Source: Clostridiales bacterium
Lineage (GTDB): Bacteria; Bacillota; Clostridia; Lachnospirales; Anaerotignaceae
NCBI GenBank assembly: GCA_019423725.1
Contig: JAHZAW010000034.1
Location: forward strand, 120,595 to 135,792
Direction of reading: 5' to 3'
DNA length: 15,198 nt
Positions within the stretch are counted from its first letter, which is position 1. Each line of letters opens with the position of its first letter. The translations under genes and the position numbers were made by a program. The notes beneath the pieces are model-generated. The model worked only from the letters and a program-made list of their open reading frames with translations, had not been told where the DNA came from and searched no databases. Below, piece after piece: positions 11,762 to 15,198 of this stretch.

Positions 11762-14700
11762 ATGGAAAAAAACAGAATTCACTCGGTTCAGATGGGCGAG
11801 ATGAAAAGAAAAAGCTATTCAAGGATAAAAGAAGTTCTTGAAATGCCTAATCTTATCGAAGTCCAGAAAAATTCTTACCAGTGGTTCCTTGACGAAGGTC
11901 TTCAGGAAGTTTTTGATGACATTTCACCGATCACTGATTTCAATGGCAATCTTGTTCTTGAGTTCACAAGCTTTGTCCTTGAGTCAACACCTAAGTACTC
12001 CATCGAGGAGTGCAAGGAAAGAGACGCTACTTATGCGGCTCCCCTCAAGGTAAGAGCAAGACTTATCAACAAAGAGACCGAAGAGATCAAAGATCAGGAA
12101 ATATTTATGGGAGATTTCCCCCTCATGACTGATACTGGTACCTTCATTATAAATGGTGCTGAACGTGTTATCGTCAGCCAGCTTGTCAGATCACCCGGCA
12201 TTTACTATGCTTCTGAATTTGACAAACTTGGAAAGAAACTTTTATCATCGACCGTTATCCCCAACAGAGGTGCCTGGCTTGAGTACGAGACAGACTCAAA
12301 CGATGTATTCAGCGTTCGTGTCGACCGTACAAGAAAGGTCCCTGTAACAGTGCTCATAAGAGCTCTGGGAGTAAGCACTGATGCGGAGATCATCGAGCTT
12401 TTCGGCGAAGAACCTAAAATACTTGCTACCATCGAAAAGGATGTCAGCAAGAGTTATGAGGAAGGTCTTATCGAGCTTTATAAAAAACTCAGACCCGGTG
12501 AGCCTCCCACAGTCGAAAGTTCAGAGAGTCTTCTCAAGGGCATGTTCTTTGACCCCAAGAGATATGACCTTGCTAAAGTAGGACGTTACAAATTTAATAA
12601 AAAACTTGCTTTAAAGAGCCGTGTAAACGGTGCTGTACTTGCTGAAAATGTTGTTGATCCCCTTACAGGAGAGATCATAGCAGAGGCTGAGACAGTCCTC
12701 GCACCCGATATCCTTGATGAGATCCAGGATACAGGTATCGCCAGCATAACCATCAGGACAGATGAAGGAAAGCACATCAAGATCCTTTCAAACAGAGAGG
12801 TATCCATCGATCCCTACATCGCTGAGTATGGCATCACAGCAGCAGACCTTGGCATAAAGGAAAAGGTATACTATCCTAAAATGCGTGAACTGCTCGACTC
12901 ATTTGAAAGTGTTGAGGCTCTTAAGGCAGCAGTTAAGGAAAACTATCATGAGCTCGTTCCCATCCACATAACCGTTGAGGATATTATGGCATCCATCAAC
13001 TATGTTATGCATCTTGATATGGGATACGGCAATGTTGATGACATCGACCACCTGGGCAACAGACGTATCCGTTCCGTTGGAGAACTTTTACAGAATCAGT
13101 TCCGTATCGGTCTTTCAAGGATGGAAAGGGTAGTACGCGAGCGTATGACCATTCAGGATATGGAAAACGCAACACCCCAGGCACTTATAAATGTAAGACC
13201 AGTTACCGCAGCTATCAAGGAGTTCTTCGGAAGTTCACAGCTGTCACAGTTCATGGACCAGAATAACCCCCTTGCGGAACTTACACATAAACGTCGTCTT
13301 TCAGCCCTTGGACCCGGAGGTCTTTCAAGGGAAAGAGCCGGTTTCGAAGTTCGAGACGTTCACCATTCACATTACGGAAGAATGTGCCCCATAGAGACAC
13401 CAGAAGGACCTAACATCGGTCTTATCAACTCCCTTGCCACATTCGCCCGTATAAATGAATATGGATTCATCGAAGCTCCCTACAGGATTGTAGACCAGAG
13501 CGGAGAGATCCCCAGAGTTACAGATGAGGTAATCTATGTAACTGCCGATGAAGAGGAAAACTACAACGTAGCACAGGCTAATGAGCCACTGGACGCTGAA
13601 GGCCACTTCATCAATAAAAAGGTATCAGGCCGTCATCGTGAGGATATTATCGAGGTAGACAGAACAGAGATCCAGCTCATGGACGTATCACCTAAGCAGA
13701 TGGTTTCTGTTGCTACAGCCCTCATCCCCTTCCTTGAAAACGACGATGCCAACCGTGCGCTCATGGGATCAAACATGCAGCGTCAGGCCGTTCCTCTTCT
13801 TACGACTGATTCACCCATCGTAGGAACAGGTATGGAATATAAGGCAGCTAAGGACTCAGGTATAGCTGTCGTAGCTAAAAACAGCGGTGTTGTAGAAAAG
13901 CTTTCAGCCAATGAGATCGTCATCAAGACAGACAGCGGCCAGAAGGACGTTTACCACCTTATCAAGTTCCAGAGGAGCAACCAGGGAACTTGTATGAACC
14001 AGAGACCCATCGTCAATAAGGGCGACAGGATCGAAGCTGGCAGGATCATCGCCGACGGTGCATCCACAAGCAACGGTGAGCTTTCACTGGGCAAGAACCC
14101 TCTTATCGGTTTCATGACTTGGGAAGGTTACAACTACGAGGACGCTGTTCTCTTAAGTGAGAGACTTGTACAGGAAGACGTTTATACTTCCGTTCATATA
14201 GAAGAATTCGAGGCCGAGGCAAGGGATACAAAACTCGGACCCGAAGAAATAACAAGAGATATCCCCAACGTAGGTGAGGATGCTCTTAGAGACCTCGACG
14301 AAAGAGGAGTTATCCGAATCGGTGCAGAGGTACGTTCAAACGATATACTTGTAGGAAAGGTAACTCCTAAGGGAGAGACTGAACTCACAGCTGAGGAAAG
14401 ACTTCTTAGAGCCATCTTTGGTGAGAAGGCAAGGGAAGTAAGGGATACATCCCTCAGGGTACCCCATGGTGAGACAGGTATCATCGTAGATGTTAAGATA
14501 TTTACAAGGGAAAACGGCGACGACATCGGACCCGGCGTAAACCAGCTCGTTCGTGTTTACATCGCTCAGAAACGTAAGATATCCGTTGGTGACAAGATGG
14601 CCGGCCGTCATGGTAACAAGGGTGTTGTCTCCAGAGTACTTCCTGTAGAGGATATGCCTTTCCTTGAAAATGGACGTCCCCTGGATATCGTTCTTAACCC

Positions 14701-15198
14701 CCTTGGTATCCCTTCACGTATGAATATCGGACAGGTCCTTGAGACCCATCTTTCACTGGCTGCAAAGGCCCTTGGCTGGAAGATATCAACCCCCGTATTC
14801 GACGGCGCCAACGAGGTAGACATCATGGATACCCTTGAGATGGCAAATGACTATGTAAATACTGACTGGGAGGAATTCTCCGCAAAATGGAAACCTCTCC
14901 TTCAGGGCGATATATATGATGAACTTTATGAAAACAGAGACCACAGAGCAGAGTGGAAGGGAGTTAAACTCAGCCGTGACGGTAAGGTAGAACTTCGTGA
15001 CGGACGTACAGGAGAACCCTTTGATAACAGAGTTACCATCGGTTTCATGCACTACCTGAAACTCCATCATCTTGTTGATGATAAGATCCACGCACGTTCA
15101 ACAGGTCCTTACTCACTTGTTACACAGCAGCCCCTTGGTGGTAAAGCACAGTTCGGCGGACAGCGTTTCGGTGAGATGGAGGTTTGGGCTCTTGAGGC
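11762..15198 (+). CDS. rpoB: RNA polymerase beta subunit (3' end outside window)
   Basis: This is the beta subunit of the core RNA polymerase, forming much of the catalytic cleft. The frame opens at ATG 11762 (MEKNRIHSVQMGEMKRKSY) after AAGGGGTGG and stays open to the right edge: 1145 complete codons, with about 140 C-terminal residues missing. Landmarks are FNGAERVIVSQ-type text near 12150 (IINGAERVIVSQLVRSPG), the rifampicin region from Phe488 (FFGSSQLSQFMDQNNP, then THKRRLSALGPGG), CPIETPEGPNIGLI, GDKMAGRHGNKG (943-954) and GGQRFGEMEVWAL at the edge. Asp499, His509 and Ser514 match E. coli Asp516, His526 and Ser531, so the common resistance positions are wild type. The protein is compact, without the proteobacterial insertions, as in Firmicutes. 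rpoC presumably follows. Unlike the usual arrangement, rplJ-rplL do not precede it. Confidence 0.98.
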   Translation, partial: MEKNRIHSVQMGEMKRKSYSRIKEVLEMPNLIEVQKNSYQWFLDEGLQEVFDDISPITDFNGNLVLEFTSFVLESTPKYSIEECKERDATYAAPLKVRARLINKETEEIKDQEIFMGDFPLMTDTGTFIINGAERVIVSQLVRSPGIYYASEFDKLGKKLLSSTVIPNRGAWLEYETDSNDVFSVRVDRTRKVPVTVLIRALGVSTDAEIIELFGEEPKILATIEKDVSKSYEEGLIELYKKLRPGEPPTVESSESLLKGMFFDPKRYDLAKVGRYKFNKKLALKSRVNGAVLAENVVDPLTGEIIAEAETVLAPDILDEIQDTGIASITIRTDEGKHIKILSNREVSIDPYIAEYGITAADLGIKEKVYYPKMRELLDSFESVEALKAAVKENYHELVPIHITVEDIMASINYVMHLDMGYGNVDDIDHLGNRRIRSVGELLQNQFRIGLSRMERVVRERMTIQDMENATPQALINVRPVTAAIKEFFGSSQLSQFMDQNNPLAELTHKRRLSALGPGGLSRERAGFEVRDVHHSHYGRMCPIETPEGPNIGLINSLATFARINEYGFIEAPYRIVDQSGEIPRVTDEVIYVTADEEENYNVAQANEPLDAEGHFINKKVSGRHREDIIEVDRTEIQLMDVSPKQMVSVATALIPFLENDDANRALMGSNMQRQAVPLLTTDSPIVGTGMEYKAAKDSGIAVVAKNSGVVEKLSANEIVIKTDSGQKDVYHLIKFQRSNQGTCMNQRPIVNKGDRIEAGRIIADGASTSNGELSLGKNPLIGFMTWEGYNYEDAVLLSERLVQEDVYTSVHIEEFEAEARDTKLGPEEITRDIPNVGEDALRDLDERGVIRIGAEVRSNDILVGKVTPKGETELTAEERLLRAIFGEKAREVRDTSLRVPHGETGIIVDVKIFTRENGDDIGPGVNQLVRVYIAQKRKISVGDKMAGRHGNKGVVSRVLPVEDMPFLENGRPLDIVLNPLGIPSRMNIGQVLETHLSLAAKALGWKISTPVFDGANEVDIMDTLEMANDYVNTDWEEFSAKWKPLLQGDIYDELYENRDHRAEWKGVKLSRDGKVELRDGRTGEPFDNRVTIGFMHYLKLHHLVDDKIHARSTGPYSLVTQQPLGGKAQFGGQRFGEMEVWALE

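Noticed and set aside
11653..11841. Rightward ORF running from the leader into rpoB
   Set aside because: It is out of frame with rpoB, covers the hairpins and has no ribosome site; rpoB itself starts at 11762.
1..15198. CRISPR array, tRNA, rRNA, insertion sequence or prophage
   Set aside because: No regularly spaced repeats, no clover-leaf or rRNA sequence, no transposase, integrase or phage gene seen on either strand.

Overview
The window looks like chromosomal DNA of an anaerobic, low-to-mid GC Firmicute of class Clostridia, most likely a Lachnospiraceae-type organism. The evidence is strong AGGAGG-type ribosome sites before nearly every gene, heavy use of AGA/AGG/ATA and CCC codons, a clostridial (Re)-type citrate synthase, rubrerythrin, Firmicute-like RpoB and the rpsF-ssb-rpsR cluster. 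No phage, transposase, CRISPR array, tRNA or rRNA gene was seen. Most of the window is ordinary housekeeping DNA.

Layout, left to right. (1) 1-1745: the 3' end of an unrecognised helical protein gene on +, then two leftward genes: a small lipoprotein and a very small hydrophobic-tailed protein that appears frame-shifted. Each has a recognisable terminator. (2) 1746-4336: a two-gene + operon of (Re)-citrate synthase and isocitrate dehydrogenase, with its own extended -10 promoter and terminator. With an aconitase encoded elsewhere it would make 2-oxoglutarate for glutamate synthesis. (3) 4337-6587: a small conserved-looking protein of unknown role, then UDP-GlcNAc 2-epimerase and dihydrofolate reductase, closely spaced. 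(4) 6634-7807: a strong promoter, a leader hairpin, then rpsF, ssb and rpsR with a terminator. (5) 7808-10408: three single-gene units: rubrerythrin, a fumarylacetoacetate-hydrolase-family protein and an alpha/beta hydrolase. The last is preceded by a five-codon mini-ORF and a stem-loop. (6) 10421-11161: a leftward class II aldolase of the fuculose-phosphate type with its own promoter. (7) 11240-15198: a strong promoter, an unusually long leader of nearly 500 nt with several inverted repeats, and rpoB, which runs off the right edge about 140 residues before its expected end. rpoB is open to the window edge, so it has no stop codon here.

The most interesting region is the long, hairpin-rich leader of rpoB and its location. 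rpoB is not preceded by rplJ-rplL but lies divergent from an aldolase gene with its own promoter, so its expression must be set by this leader and not by the ribosomal stalk operon. Secondary points are the probable frameshift at 1167-1497, the leader mini-ORF at 9533, the possible SD-sequestering element before rpsF, and the cofactor residues and N-terminal extension of the isocitrate dehydrogenase.
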